Positions 1-9,217 of a DNA stretch of 64,000 nucleotides are shown one piece after another. The notes beneath the pieces are model-generated. The model searched no databases. It saw only the letters and a program-made list of their open reading frames with translations, and had not been told where the DNA came from. The position numbers and the translations under genes are program-made. Numbering within the stretch: the first letter of the stretch is position 1; each line of letters opens with the position of its first letter. Source of the stretch: Chitinophaga caeni (GTDB lineage Bacteria; Bacteroidota; Bacteroidia; Chitinophagales; Chitinophagaceae); the NCBI RefSeq assembly GCF_002557795.1, contig NZ_CP023777.1:3295001-3359000 (forward strand), read 5' to 3'.

Positions 1-183
1 ACCTTCCGCCTGCTTGCTGAATTGAAGGGTGGAAAGGATAATTCCCAGCATCGTGATAACCACGAAAGCTCCCCTGAAAGTATTATTATCCGGTTGCTTG
101 TCCAGGAAATAGAACAAGCTAAACAAGATAGCGCCTATCAAGGTTGTTCCCAAACCGTATTTTATATGTATCTTTTGATTCAT
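1..183 (-). CDS. DUF4199-like membrane protein, 5' part only
   Basis: Reading the minus strand from an ATG at 183 gives an open frame running off the left edge, beginning MNQKIHIKYGLGTTLIGAIL. It has a hydrophobic segment at about residues 10-26 and a second at about 39-52. A purine-rich AGGAG site lies 7-8 nt upstream of the ATG. It starts 9 nt after the stop of the dihydroorotase-like gene, so the two are almost certainly cotranscribed. The N-terminus and this neighbourhood fit the DUF4199 family of small Bacteroidota membrane proteins, whose function is unknown. The family call is from memory of the pattern and rests on about 60 residues only. Confidence 0.6.
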   Translation of the reverse strand, partial: MNQKIHIKYGLGTTLIGAILFSLFYFLDKQPDNNTFRGAFVVITMLGIILSTLQFSKQAEG

Positions 184-192
184 GTAAATCTC

Positions 193-1455
193 CTAATTGA
201 TAGCATATTGTTGATTATTGCAGATCGCGATCACTTTACCCTGCAATTCTTCCCCGAGGAAGTAAGTATTTTTCGATAGGGAACCGATATGTTCCTGTTC
301 GAAAATATATTTCAATCCCGGCACGAAGCAGGTAATATTTGCTTGGGCGCCTTCTTCTATTTGTACCGCGGGTAAACCGAAGATCGTCCTCGGTACATCG
401 CTTAACATGGAAATGATTTTTTCTACCGGAACATTTGGTAAAGCTTTGGAGACCAATCCGAAAGCTGTTTCCAGTCCGATCATTCCATTCTTGGCATATT
501 CAAACTCTACCGTTTTAGCATCCCAATCTTGCGGAAGGTGGTGACTGGCAAAACAATCCACGGTTCCATCTTCCACCGCTTTCCTCAAGGCAGCTACGTC
601 AGCTTCGGTGCGGAGGGGTGGATTGACTTTTAAATTAGTATCGTAGTTACGGAGTAAGCCATCATGCAGCAGCAGGTGGTACGGCGTAACGGAGCAAGTA
701 ACCTTCACACCTTTGGCTTTGGCCTCGGCAATTAACCGGATGCTTTCGGCCGTGCTTACACCCGTGAAGTGTATCTTGGAATCGGTATATGCCGCCAATT
801 CAAGGTCACGTTTAACCATTAGTTCTTCCGCGATGGCCGGTTTCCCGGGCATACCGAGTTGGGTTGACTGGATACCTTCGTTCATCAAACCATGGCCGGC
901 AATACTGGTATCTTCCGGCACCTGGACGATTACGCCATCAAAAGCCTTCACATATTGGAGCGCTTTCAGCATGATGCCGGGTGATTGGATTGGCTTCAAC
1001 CCATCGGTAAAAGCTACCGCACCGGCTTCTTTCATCTCGATCATCTCCGCGAGGGAGCTACCCTCTATATTCTTAGAAACCGCACCCATGGGCAATACTT
1101 GCACGGCGCCATGGCGGGTTTTGCTGATTACATATTCGATCTGCGGTTTTGACTGCATGGCCGGTTGCGTATTGGGCACGATCAGCACGGTGGTGAAACC
1201 ACCCTTTGCCGCCGCCCGGCTACCGGATTGCAAATCTTCCTTGTATTCCTGCCCGGGATCATTAAAATGGGCGAATATATCCATCCAGCCGCCGGAAACG
1301 TGCAGGTTTTCAGCTTCGATTACCTGTGCGCCATCAGCCTGGATGCGATCACCAATTTTTTGGATAATACCGTTAGAAATGAGGATGTCTTTTGTTTGCC
1401 CTTTAAATGGGCTGTTTTCAGAAATGATTCTTGCGCTTTTAAGAAGTATTTGCAT
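193..1455 (-). CDS. pyrC: Dihydroorotase-like amidohydrolase, probably catalytically inactive
   Basis: The 420-residue protein has the full length and conserved blocks of type I dihydroorotase (pyrimidine synthesis, carbamoyl aspartate to dihydroorotate): the N-terminal composite beta domain, the PGQEYKED segment (67-74), the MNEG...LGMPGKP segment (191-206), MVKRDLELA (213-221) and NPPLR (278-282). The metal ligands are missing. The usual HxH after the first Asp is F61-A-H63 and the following Arg is Asn65. The usual His before ED is Val179. The HxxHxST motif has Gly232 for its second His. TPHH is TPYH, and the catalytic Asp of the DHAPH-type motif is Ser304. A structural PyrX-like partner or a protein with a new role is therefore more likely than an active enzyme. 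It is followed by the DUF4199 gene. Confidence 0.8.
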   Translation of the reverse strand: MQILLKSARIISENSPFKGQTKDILISNGIIQKIGDRIQADGAQVIEAENLHVSGGWMDIFAHFNDPGQEYKEDLQSGSRAAAKGGFTTVLIVPNTQPAMQSKPQIEYVISKTRHGAVQVLPMGAVSKNIEGSSLAEMIEMKEAGAVAFTDGLKPIQSPGIMLKALQYVKAFDGVIVQVPEDTSIAGHGLMNEGIQSTQLGMPGKPAIAEELMVKRDLELAAYTDSKIHFTGVSTAESIRLIAEAKAKGVKVTCSVTPYHLLLHDGLLRNYDTNLKVNPPLRTEADVAALRKAVEDGTVDCFASHHLPQDWDAKTVEFEYAKNGMIGLETAFGLVSKALPNVPVEKIISMLSDVPRTIFGLPAVQIEEGAQANITCFVPGLKYIFEQEHIGSLSKNTYFLGEELQGKVIAICNNQQYAIN

Positions 1456-1588
1456 TGCAGGATTATGATCTTTTCATTCAAAACCAATCGTTCGCAAAGG
1501 TAGTATAAAAGTGTTAATCCTAAAAACCGGCTTTGCTGATATTAGTCAAATTTTAAGGAAACAGATATTTATATATATGTAATTCTAT

Positions 1589-1708
1589 ATGTTTTTATTG
1601 AAGAATACCACGATTTTATTGAATGAACAATACAGGTATCCCGGTGTTTACAATGGATGGGGAGATGCCCATGGTATTCAATTTTTTGCCCGGAACAATT
1701 ACCCGTAA
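1589..1708 (+). CDS. Possible 39-residue peptide, doubtful
   Basis: This short ATG-started frame lies in the gap between the dihydroorotase-like gene and the permease gene. The peptide is rich in aromatic residues (RYPGVYNGWGDAHGIQFF in its second half), which looks more protein-like than chance, but it has no recognisable domain, no clear ribosome binding site and no homologue I can name. It could equally be a decayed gene fragment. Confidence 0.2.
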   Translation: MFLLKNTTILLNEQYRYPGVYNGWGDAHGIQFFARNNYP

Positions 1709-1747
1709 GTAAATGAAATATATAACACGCAGTTGAACCTTGGTAAA

Positions 1748-1771
1748 CCCGCTTGCGATCTCGCAGGCGGG
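1748..1771. repeat. Intergenic hairpin
   Basis: CCCGC-T-TGCGA and TCGCA-G-GCGGG face each other across a 2-nt loop, giving an 11-position stem with one mismatch. A short T-containing run follows on the plus strand, but it is too weak to call a terminator with confidence. It lies between divergently transcribed genes. Confidence 0.4.
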
Positions 1772-1789
1772 CAAGTTTTATATAACATG

Positions 1790-1805
1790 TGTCCGATATC
1801 GGACA
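1790..1805. promoter_or_regulatory. Perfect 16-bp palindrome, possible operator
   Basis: TGTCCGATATCGGACA is a perfect palindrome about 120-140 bp upstream of the permease start. Perfect palindromes of this length in a divergent intergenic region are typical of dimeric regulator sites. Which regulator binds, and which gene it controls, cannot be told from here. Confidence 0.35.
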
Positions 1806-1928
1806 AAAGCTGTACGTTCACGGACGGGTAACAGGGATAATGATTCCTAAAAACGGTCATTTACAAGGGTTTTATTAGTGGCACGGCTGTTGTTGGCCAT
1901 ACCGGAACTAATATTTCATATATATATT

Positions 1929-4286
1929 ATGTGGCATCATCATTTGTTAGTATTCTATAGAAATGCACTCCGTTTCAAGAGAACCTTCATTGTCAACTTG
2001 CTCGGCTTATCTTCCGGCCTTGCATGTGCCTTGTTAATCTATTTCTGGATACAGGACGAATTGCATATGGATCATTTCCTGGAGGATGAGGATCGCATAT
2101 ATACCGTAATGGAAAACCACCATCAAACGAACCGCATCATGACGGTGGAAGCCTCTCCCGGTATATTGGCCGAAGCATTACGGGAGGAAATACCGGAAAT
2201 TGAAGATGCCGTGCAAATTGTTCCCGAGTTTTACTCTGCGGCATTTACCTTATCATACGGTGAACAGAATATAAAAGGAAAGGGGGAATACGCGGGAAAG
2301 TCTTTCTTTGATATCTTTTCCTTGAATTTAATTACGGGGAACCGGGAAACAGCCCTCCAGGAGAACAATATTATAGTATTGTCGCGCAACATGGCGACAA
2401 GGTTATTCGGTAGCCCGCAAGCTGCCATGGGTAAGGCTATCCAATTAAATCATGATAAATCTTTGGCTGTTCGTGGGGTCTTTGAAGATCTGCCTTCGAA
2501 TGCTGATTCGAAATTTGACTTCCTATTGCCATACCAGATGTTTATAGATAGGGGCGTATTCATTCATTGGGATAACCATAATACGCAAACCTTGGTTAAA
2601 CTAAAGGAAGGAACAGATATCAACAAGGTAAATGCGAAGATCGAGAATTTTATCAAGGGGAAATTTCCCGAATCCTTGGTCACTTTATTCCTGAAACCTT
2701 ACGCGGAACGCTATTTATACGGAACCTATAAAGATGGGAAACTTGCCGATGGTAGAATTGAATATGTGCGGTTGTTTGGTTGGATTGCCATTTTTATTCT
2801 CTTGATTGCCTGCATAAACTTCATGAACTTATCTACGGCTAAAGCCACGCAGCGGATAAAAGAGATCAGTGTTAAAAAAGCCATCGGCGCCAGCAGGAAA
2901 ACGATCATGCAACAATATTTTTTGGAATCATTGCTATTAGCTTGCGTTGCATTATTCGTCGCTGTACTGATCGTCAAAATATTCTTACCCACCTTCAATG
3001 AAATTACCGGGAAAGATTTACACTTGAGATTCTCTATCTCCAACATGGCCCTAATGCTGGGTATTACCATCGGAACCGGTTTGTTAGCTGGGAGTTACCC
3101 CGCTATTTATCTATCCGGGTTCCAGCCCATCGCGATCTTGAGGGGGAGCATGTTGAAAATCGGGGGAGAGAAATGGGCCAGGAAGTCCTTGGTGGTTTTA
3201 CAGTTCGTATTGTCAATTGTTCTCGTGGTCGGTGTTTTGGTGACGTACCGCCAGATACGTTTTATTCAGGAGAAACATTTAGGCTTCGATAGGTCTAATG
3301 TGGTTTTCCTTAATTTGGATGGTGAACTGTTGAAAGATGGGAACCATTTTATTTCCCAGGCCAGGGAAATAAAAGGCGTTGAAAAAGCCGCGCTTTCCGG
3401 CGGGGGAGTCGTGAGCGAATATGGAACTACCATAGGGGTAGAGTGGAAAGGAAAGCAAGCAGGTGAATCGGTGGTATTTGGACAACAGGGAATTTCTTAC
3501 GACTTTATCGAGGCATTGGGAATGGAGCTCGCGCAAGGAAGGAGCTTTTCGCGCCAATTTCCGACCGACAGCCAAGGTTTGATCATTAACCAGGCGGCAG
3601 CCAATGCCATGCACTTAGACAATCCTATCGGGCAAGAGATCCAATTTTGGGGAGAGAAGAAACATATCATTGGCGTTGTTAAAGATTTTAATTATGCCTC
3701 GTTACATACACCTATCTATCCCTGGATTTTCCGTTTCAAAGGAGATCGAATGCCGAGGGCGGTTGTTAAGATTGCGAAAGGGCAGGAACAGGCCGTTATG
3801 CCGCGTATTCAAAAGTTGTATGAAGATTTAAACCCCGGTTTCCCGTTTGAATATAATTTCCTGGATGTTCAATACGATCAAATGTACACGAGCGAAATCC
3901 GCGTGGCCATTCTTTCCAGGTACTTTGCAGGTCTCGCTATTTTAATATCTTGCCTGGGCTTGTTTGGTTTAAGCGCTTATACCGCCGAACGCAGGATGAA
4001 GGAAATCAGCATCCGGAAAATACTTGGTTCGAGCAAGAGCAATATAGTATTGTTGCTCACCGGGGAATTTACAAGGCTCGTGGTTATTGCTATAATATTG
4101 GCTATCCCGTTGAGTTATTGGATATCGACGAACTGGCTGCAAACATTTGAGTACCATGTACATTTAGATTTGTTATATTTCCTTGCAGCGGCTGTTACGG
4201 CTTTATTGATAAGCTGGTTGACAGTTGGCTTCCAAGCAATGCGTGCTGCCGATTCGAACCCCGTTAAAATTTTGAATGCTAACTAG
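1929..4286 (+). CDS. FtsX/MacB-type ABC transporter permease
   Basis: The protein has the layout of the large Bacteroidota permeases with a MacB periplasmic core and two FtsX domains. After a first membrane segment (near NLLGLSSGLACALLIYF) comes a periplasmic region of about 230 residues, then a block of three membrane segments with the FtsX signature EISVKKAIGASRKT. A second half repeats this layout and ends with EISIRKILGSSKSNI and two more membrane helices. The frame is open upstream to a GTG at 1878, but the ATG at 1929 matches the usual N-terminus (a short basic stretch, then the first helix) better. No ATPase gene is adjacent, so it must use one encoded elsewhere. Such proteins move peptides or lipoproteins, or act in envelope stress. 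The substrate is unknown. Confidence 0.85.
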   Translation: MWHHHLLVFYRNALRFKRTFIVNLLGLSSGLACALLIYFWIQDELHMDHFLEDEDRIYTVMENHHQTNRIMTVEASPGILAEALREEIPEIEDAVQIVPEFYSAAFTLSYGEQNIKGKGEYAGKSFFDIFSLNLITGNRETALQENNIIVLSRNMATRLFGSPQAAMGKAIQLNHDKSLAVRGVFEDLPSNADSKFDFLLPYQMFIDRGVFIHWDNHNTQTLVKLKEGTDINKVNAKIENFIKGKFPESLVTLFLKPYAERYLYGTYKDGKLADGRIEYVRLFGWIAIFILLIACINFMNLSTAKATQRIKEISVKKAIGASRKTIMQQYFLESLLLACVALFVAVLIVKIFLPTFNEITGKDLHLRFSISNMALMLGITIGTGLLAGSYPAIYLSGFQPIAILRGSMLKIGGEKWARKSLVVLQFVLSIVLVVGVLVTYRQIRFIQEKHLGFDRSNVVFLNLDGELLKDGNHFISQAREIKGVEKAALSGGGVVSEYGTTIGVEWKGKQAGESVVFGQQGISYDFIEALGMELAQGRSFSRQFPTDSQGLIINQAAANAMHLDNPIGQEIQFWGEKKHIIGVVKDFNYASLHTPIYPWIFRFKGDRMPRAVVKIAKGQEQAVMPRIQKLYEDLNPGFPFEYNFLDVQYDQMYTSEIRVAILSRYFAGLAILISCLGLFGLSAYTAERRMKEISIRKILGSSKSNIVLLLTGEFTRLVVIAIILAIPLSYWISTNWLQTFEYHVHLDLLYFLAAAVTALLISWLTVGFQAMRAADSNPVKILNAN

Positions 4287-4340
4287 TTTACCGAATTGAA
4301 AATTGCTTTGTATGTTTGTAAAACGCAAAGCATTTGAGCC

Positions 4341-4796
4341 ATGGGATTATTCAGTTTATTTAAGCGTCCTAAATTTATCGAGGACGAATATTTCGGGAAA
4401 CTTCGGTTGGTGACATTCAAAGATTCCAGTAAGAATTACTTTGAGGGCAAGGTGAAATTTCATCCAACAGGTGTGGAAGTGATGATTATGCTCGATGCCG
4501 TCGCAGATAAACCCACGGCGGCACAACGGTCTTTCTACAAGAATATCGAAGAGCATATAGATAATTATATTACCAAGTTTACCGGTAACATCGAACATGA
4601 ATTGGGAGAATGGATTCCCGGCTTTAAGATCAAGGATTTTCACGGGGAGTTCCAGTTGGTGTATGTCAATATCCCGGGTTTGCAAATAGAACCTGTTGAA
4701 TGGGAGCTAACTTTCGAAACATATCATGCCGGCTCGCATCACATCGTGGTGTTGTTTGCGGGAGAAAACGTGGATAGGGTACTGGTTGATGCTTGA
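4341..4796 (+). CDS. Hypothetical cytoplasmic protein, 151 residues
   Basis: A compact, soluble, acidic protein with no signal peptide or membrane segment. It starts MGLFSLFKRPKFIEDEYFG, a phrasing seen in small DUF proteins of unknown function in which a short basic N-terminus is followed by a phosphate-like FGKLR strand. The rest alternates predicted beta strands with one helix (about residues 52-75). It lies 54 nt after the permease gene and before a strong bidirectional terminator, so it may be the last gene of the permease transcript. I do not recognise the family. Confidence 0.7.
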   Translation: MGLFSLFKRPKFIEDEYFGKLRLVTFKDSSKNYFEGKVKFHPTGVEVMIMLDAVADKPTAAQRSFYKNIEEHIDNYITKFTGNIEHELGEWIPGFKIKDFHGEFQLVYVNIPGLQIEPVEWELTFETYHAGSHHIVVLFAGENVDRVLVDA

Positions 4797-4836
4797 TAGC
4801 ATCCTTACAAGTTAATCGCTACGTTAATAAATAACT

Positions 4837-4878
4837 TACATAAAAACCTTCCCATTGCTACGGGAAGGTTTTTATGTA
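4837..4878. terminator. Bidirectional terminator
   Basis: A long perfect stem (ACATAAAAACCTTCCC paired with its complement) closes over an 8-nt loop and is flanked by T runs on both strands. It sits between the plus-strand hypothetical gene and the 3' end of the minus-strand dicarboxylate transporter, so it can serve both. Confidence 0.85.
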
Positions 4879-5023
4879 TAATTTCAACAACAATTTCCTG
4901 CAAGGCTTGGAGAATCCCTGCTGAAACACTTTGAAAGAAGGGTCAATTCTAACCTTTCGAATTGTATGGCTGTACACTAAATTAAACAAGGTTGCTGTTA
5001 ATAGGTTGCAGCCTATCATATTA

Positions 5024-6379
5024 TTATAATAGGATGGCCGACAGGGCAAAACCTGCTGCTACCGTACTGGCCACGGAAACCAATCCCGGTCGCATGAAAC
5101 TGTGGTTGAATAAATATTTCCCGATCCTGGTACTTCCCGTCCTGTCAAACTCGATTGCTGCCAATAAGGTTGGATAACCCGGTAAAAAGAAATCACCGTT
5201 TGCCGCCGGGAACATCGCAACCAGGTGCGCCGGTGCAATACCAAGGCTGATTCCCAATGGCATCATGGCCCTGGTGGTGGCTGCTTGGCTAAATAATAAT
5301 GCACACAGTGCAAATAATGCAAATGAAAATGCCCAGGGGTGTGCTTGTACCACATCGGCTAAGGCATGCTCGATCATCGCTTCATTAGCTGCCATAAATG
5401 TAGCGCTCATCCAAACTACACCGAGAACCGAAATGGCCGCCTGGGCGCCTGAGCTGAAAAGAGATGCTTTCGCAACTTCTACGGCGGGAGTCTTTGTCAA
5501 TAATATAATCAATGCTAAAACCGATAACATTACCATTTGTATCATGGCTGCCATGCGGATGTTTCCATCAACGCCTACAACTAGGTTCGGGCTGAAGTTT
5601 TCATTACCGGAAAAGTTAGGCATTAACCCTGGGAATGATCCCAACAATATAATCGTGATTACACCTAGACCGAATAATAACACCGACAATTTCGCACCCG
5701 GTTTCAAGGGAAGCGGGTCGGTATGCTGTTTTGCATCGAGGTTCTTAGCAAACTCGGGATCTTTCATCTTCTCTAGGAACACTGGGTCTTTATCTAGGTC
5801 TTTTCCCATTTTAAGTACTGATAAGATCCCGATAAATATACCGATCATCGTTGCCGGGATACATACCTTGATAATATCAGACAGCTGGAAATTGGCATAG
5901 TCTTTCATCAAGGCCAACATCGTAGCGGTAGCAGCAGAAACGGGACTTGCCGTGAGCGCGATATGCGAAGCAATTACCGCTATGCTGAGCGGGCGTTCTG
6001 GCCGGATGCGGCTCTTGGTAGCTACTTCGGCAATGATGGGTAATATCGAATAATTAATGTGCGAAGTGCCGGCGAACAAGGTAAAGCTATACGTTGCTAG
6101 TGGTGCAAAGAATACTACTTGCTTGGGGTTTTTGCGTAAAAGTTTCGCTGCCAGGTTAACCAGGTAATCCATGCCTCCGGCTGCTTGTAGTGCTGCCGCC
6201 GTTGATACTACGCAGAGGATAATCAAGATTACTTCCACCGGTGGATCGGCAGGTTCTAAATGAAACCCCAAGGTGAATAGGAGCATACCGATCATTCCCA
6301 TCACGCCTAAACCGATCCCTTTCATCCTGGAACCTATCAGTATGGCAACGATCAGGATAGCAAACTGTAACCAAATCAT
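5024..6379 (-). CDS. Anaerobic C4-dicarboxylate transporter, Dcu family
   Basis: The 451-residue integral membrane protein has about ten to twelve hydrophobic segments. It matches DcuA/DcuB in order: the N-terminal helix pair, AAGGMDYLV (66-74), LRKNPKQVVFFAPLATY, FAGTSHINYSILPIIAEVA, RPLSIAVIASHIALTASPVSAA, and a C-terminal LFSQAATTRAMMPLGI segment. The family exchanges fumarate, malate, aspartate or succinate across the inner membrane. DcuA and DcuB cannot be told apart here. It stands alone, with no fumarase or aspartase beside it. The upstream 500 bp to the next gene are non-coding. Confidence 0.9.
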   Translation of the reverse strand: MIWLQFAILIVAILIGSRMKGIGLGVMGMIGMLLFTLGFHLEPADPPVEVILIILCVVSTAAALQAAGGMDYLVNLAAKLLRKNPKQVVFFAPLATYSFTLFAGTSHINYSILPIIAEVATKSRIRPERPLSIAVIASHIALTASPVSAATATMLALMKDYANFQLSDIIKVCIPATMIGIFIGILSVLKMGKDLDKDPVFLEKMKDPEFAKNLDAKQHTDPLPLKPGAKLSVLLFGLGVITIILLGSFPGLMPNFSGNENFSPNLVVGVDGNIRMAAMIQMVMLSVLALIILLTKTPAVEVAKASLFSSGAQAAISVLGVVWMSATFMAANEAMIEHALADVVQAHPWAFSFALFALCALLFSQAATTRAMMPLGISLGIAPAHLVAMFPAANGDFFLPGYPTLLAAIEFDRTGSTRIGKYLFNHSFMRPGLVSVASTVAAGFALSAILL

Positions 6380-6910
6380 TCAGTAAATATTTGATGATAA
6401 AATAACATTGTTGTCCGACCAAATTTTAACTGGGGAGCAATTTGATCCCTCAATAGTTCGATTCAATGTTCATCTGCTCGTTTCTTGTACTTTTTTGCTT
6501 GCCCAAAAAAGAACCCAAAAAGGGCACAAATTGGCTATTACGGCCACCAATTTGATCGCTCGATCTGGCCTTTCTACTACTGTATGGCCAAGCTACCCTT
6601 CGCTATCAACGGTGCGAAGTTCCACGGTTCTCTTGGCGGGGGGTGAATGTATCATCCTTCGCTTATATCCTTGAACAGGTAAGGAATTCAAGTGCCTTTA
6701 AAGCATTTTTAGCTGGACAACAATTATAAAATAAGGCTCGTAATCTACCGGCTTCTTTTCATTCCTAAGAACAATAACTAGGAACAATTTTAATCGATAA
6801 AAGTTCAAGTAGTTTTTTTAGTTTGATATATATTTAGTTCCATGGATTTATTTTCTATTGCTCTAAACTTTAAGTAATTTTCATCGTCAAAGTTGAAAAT
6901 ATTTATATCC
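6380..6910. other. Non-coding gap with an interspersed-repeat-like segment
   Basis: This divergent gap separates the transporter from the serine hydrolase. At about 6478-6660 it contains a run that, translated, gives phrases such as FACPKKEPKKG. Such phrases recur as small spurious proteins across Bacteroidota genomes and probably mark a non-coding interspersed repeat. The remaining part (6700-6890) is AT-rich and presumably carries the promoter of the downstream gene. No gene is supported here. Confidence 0.35.
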
Positions 6911-7966
6911 ATGAGAATTTCCTTGATCTTGTTATTATGTTGTGTGGCGTTGTATTCCTGCAAAAAAGATAATCCTTTACCGGGTTCTAGCGATTCATAT
7001 GATTTTTCTAGCGTTGAAAAAGTATTGGATGATTCCGTTCCAAGGGTAATGGGTGGAAAATGTTTCGCTTTGATCGCCGTGGATGGGAAAGTAGTGTTTC
7101 AAAAAGGATATGGCAACTACGATGGCAACACGAGGCAATTGGTAGCATCTTGCTCTAAGTGGCTCTCCGGTGCGGTTGTTATGAGCATGGTCGACGAAGG
7201 AAAGTTCAAACTGTCTGATACCATCGGGAAATACCTGCCGGTATTTTCGCAATACGGCAAAGGAAATGTCACCATAGCACAGTGTTTCTCGCATACGAGC
7301 GGCTTCCCCGGTGCATCGGAAGAAGGTTACGAGAATAACCAGTTGATTACCTTGGAAACTGCCGTGAACCAGATCGCCCAAAATGTGCCGTTGGAACATA
7401 CACCCGGTACCGTTTTTAATTATGGCAGCGTGGGCATGCAAATCGCGGGGCGAATTTGCGAGGTGGTGAGCGGTAAATCATGGTCAGCGTTATTCAAGGA
7501 TAAAATCGCTGATCCGTGCGGGATGACCCAAACGGATTATGGCAGCGGGAGAAATCCATTGGTAGCAGGTGGTGCAAGAAGTACTCCCAACGATTATCTC
7601 CGTTTCCTCGTTATGTTAATGCAAAATGGCATCGCCCCTGGCGGAACCAAGGTTTTGAGTGAGCAGGCAGTACAGCAGCTGGAAGCCAACCAAACCGCGA
7701 ATGCTACTATCTTGTATAGTCCTTACCCGGTGGATAAGCTGGATGCCAGCGGGATTTACGGGATTGGCAACTGGAGGGACTTGCTATCGTCTGACGGAAC
7801 ACTTATCGAGAACAGTAGCCCCGGCGCTTTCGGTTCGCATCCCTGGATAAATAGGGGGAAGAAGATTACAGGAATTATTTTTACGTTCATATTGACGGAA
7901 GGTGGACAGAAAACGTTTCCAACTAGTTTGAAGATCCGCGAATTATGCAGGCAGATCGTTCCATAA
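6911..7966 (+). CDS. Lipoprotein serine hydrolase, beta-lactamase/PBP-like
   Basis: The protein starts with a lipoprotein signal peptide (MRISLILLLCCVALYSC, lipobox Cys then KKD), so it should be anchored in the envelope. The mature part is a class-C beta-lactamase/D-alanyl-D-alanine carboxypeptidase fold (Pfam Beta-lactamase): the SxxK motif is S-C-S-K in VASCSKWLSGA, the YxN-type motif is F-N-Y-G-S, and a late GSHPW segment is in the place of the third box. The frame extends 18 nt upstream to a TTG, but the ATG at 6911 gives the proper signal peptide. Members are often esterases or peptidases rather than antibiotic-hydrolysing enzymes. The AraC-type regulator follows closely. Confidence 0.85.
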   Translation: MRISLILLLCCVALYSCKKDNPLPGSSDSYDFSSVEKVLDDSVPRVMGGKCFALIAVDGKVVFQKGYGNYDGNTRQLVASCSKWLSGAVVMSMVDEGKFKLSDTIGKYLPVFSQYGKGNVTIAQCFSHTSGFPGASEEGYENNQLITLETAVNQIAQNVPLEHTPGTVFNYGSVGMQIAGRICEVVSGKSWSALFKDKIADPCGMTQTDYGSGRNPLVAGGARSTPNDYLRFLVMLMQNGIAPGGTKVLSEQAVQQLEANQTANATILYSPYPVDKLDASGIYGIGNWRDLLSSDGTLIENSSPGAFGSHPWINRGKKITGIIFTFILTEGGQKTFPTSLKIRELCRQIVP

Positions 7967-7998
7967 CCGGTTCTTTATAATTTTAATGTTTAGGTTTA

Positions 7999-8811
7999 AT
8001 GGCAACTTTACCCGGTATCGCTTCATGTTATCAACCGCAGCAACCAAGCGTAAAAGCAGGGGCGGCAGTCACGTATTCGGAATTGCAGCCCGCCATGAAC
8101 CTAAGATCCCATATTTATTGTTATTGGGAATTACGAACGCGGCAGGTATTGACGGACTCATTTTATTACCGGGTGGTGGCAGATGGTTGCATCGATATAT
8201 TTTTTGATATCAGCAATGAAGAAGCTCCTTATATCATGGGGCTTTCGAGCCGTTACACAAGTTTTGAAACCGGGAATGAATTTCATTATATCGGTATCCG
8301 TTTCCTGCCTGTTGCCTTACCTTTTATTTGCGGTTTAGATGCTGCGCTGGTAACTGATAGGTGCGAACTATTGAGCGATGTATTGCCCGGTATAGCAAAG
8401 GAGTTAAAACCATTATTAGCCGGCAAGAAGAACATTAGAACCTACAAAGTAGTTTTGGATCAGTACTGGTCGACTTTAATCGAAAATTGCCCTTCAACAA
8501 TCGACATGCGTTTAATGGATGCATTGAAAAAAATAATCGATACAAACGGTAACGTGCAATTGGGAAAAGATTTGTATTGCGGGTTGAGCGACCGTCAATT
8601 GCGCCGTTTGTTTCATCAATATATAGGGGAATCACCGAAACTGTTCAGTAAAATTATCCGTTTTCAAAATTTGCTCCGCGCAAAACCTTCCGTTGCCAGC
8701 CTAAAAAGGCACAAACTTTTTTTTGATGCGGGATATTATGACCAAGCTCATTTTATAAAAGAGTTTAAGCTTTTTTATGGTGATACACCAACAATCGCAT
8801 TGGATAAATAA
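7999..8811 (+). CDS. AraC-type transcriptional regulator
   Basis: The 270-residue protein has an N-terminal ligand-type domain of the DUF6597 kind (about residues 20-135, with SHIYCYWELR and VVADGCIDIFFD). It has a C-terminal AraC helix-turn-helix pair (about 170-270), where GLSDRQLRRLFHQYIGESPK and FFDAGYYDQAHFIKEFKLFYGDTP are the two typical recognition segments. It follows the serine hydrolase by 32 nt and may regulate it, itself, or the large operon that starts 480 bp downstream. That last possibility is inference from position only. Confidence 0.85.
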   Translation: MATLPGIASCYQPQQPSVKAGAAVTYSELQPAMNLRSHIYCYWELRTRQVLTDSFYYRVVADGCIDIFFDISNEEAPYIMGLSSRYTSFETGNEFHYIGIRFLPVALPFICGLDAALVTDRCELLSDVLPGIAKELKPLLAGKKNIRTYKVVLDQYWSTLIENCPSTIDMRLMDALKKIIDTNGNVQLGKDLYCGLSDRQLRRLFHQYIGESPKLFSKIIRFQNLLRAKPSVASLKRHKLFFDAGYYDQAHFIKEFKLFYGDTPTIALDK

Positions 8812-9199
8812 TAATTAAGTGTACAGAAAGATTAAGAATTTATAGCAATTATGAATAACAATAATTGATAGGATATTGATTATTATATCTTGAATTATAT
8901 AAAATATATATACTTTAAAAAAAACTTTGTTATTATAAATTTATTGCTCTTATTTTGATAATAGATTGTTAACTGTATTTGTTGCCTCGCTGCACAGGAA
9001 TTGCAGCGTGAAAGAATATCTTTAGCAAGTACTGTTTATAACTCGAAAACAGATCGCAGTTATATTTTTATTCTGTAATACCCCGGTTCAAAATTAAAAA
9101 TTACGTTAACCATAATTTCAGACGTTCAGGAATACGAGCGGAGGAGAATTGTTTGTTTAAATGTTCTGAATCGATTGTTTGATGCGATTACTTTCCTTG

Positions 9200-9217
9200 C
9201 TATTTACGCGTAAATAG
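9200..9217. promoter_or_regulatory. Perfect 18-bp palindrome, possible operator
   Basis: CTATTTACGCGTAAATAG is a perfect palindrome 76 bp before the first gene of the large operon. A second short palindrome (CGGCATGCCG, 9226-9235) follows it within 10 bp. Size, symmetry and position suit a dimeric repressor or activator site for this operon. Confidence 0.45.

Noticed and set aside
22..279. 85-residue plus-strand frame at the left edge
   Set aside because: The minus strand carries the DUF4199-like start with a ribosome binding site and the end of the dihydroorotase-like gene.
713..1468. 251-residue plus-strand frame opposite the dihydroorotase-like gene
   Set aside because: The minus-strand gene matches a known family over its full length.
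5265..5900. 211-residue plus-strand frame opposite the Dcu transporter
   Set aside because: It is a shadow of a clear membrane transporter gene.
6408..6674. 88-residue plus-strand frame in the gap after the transporter
   Set aside because: It has no domain, low-complexity phrases typical of a non-coding interspersed repeat, and no ribosome binding site.
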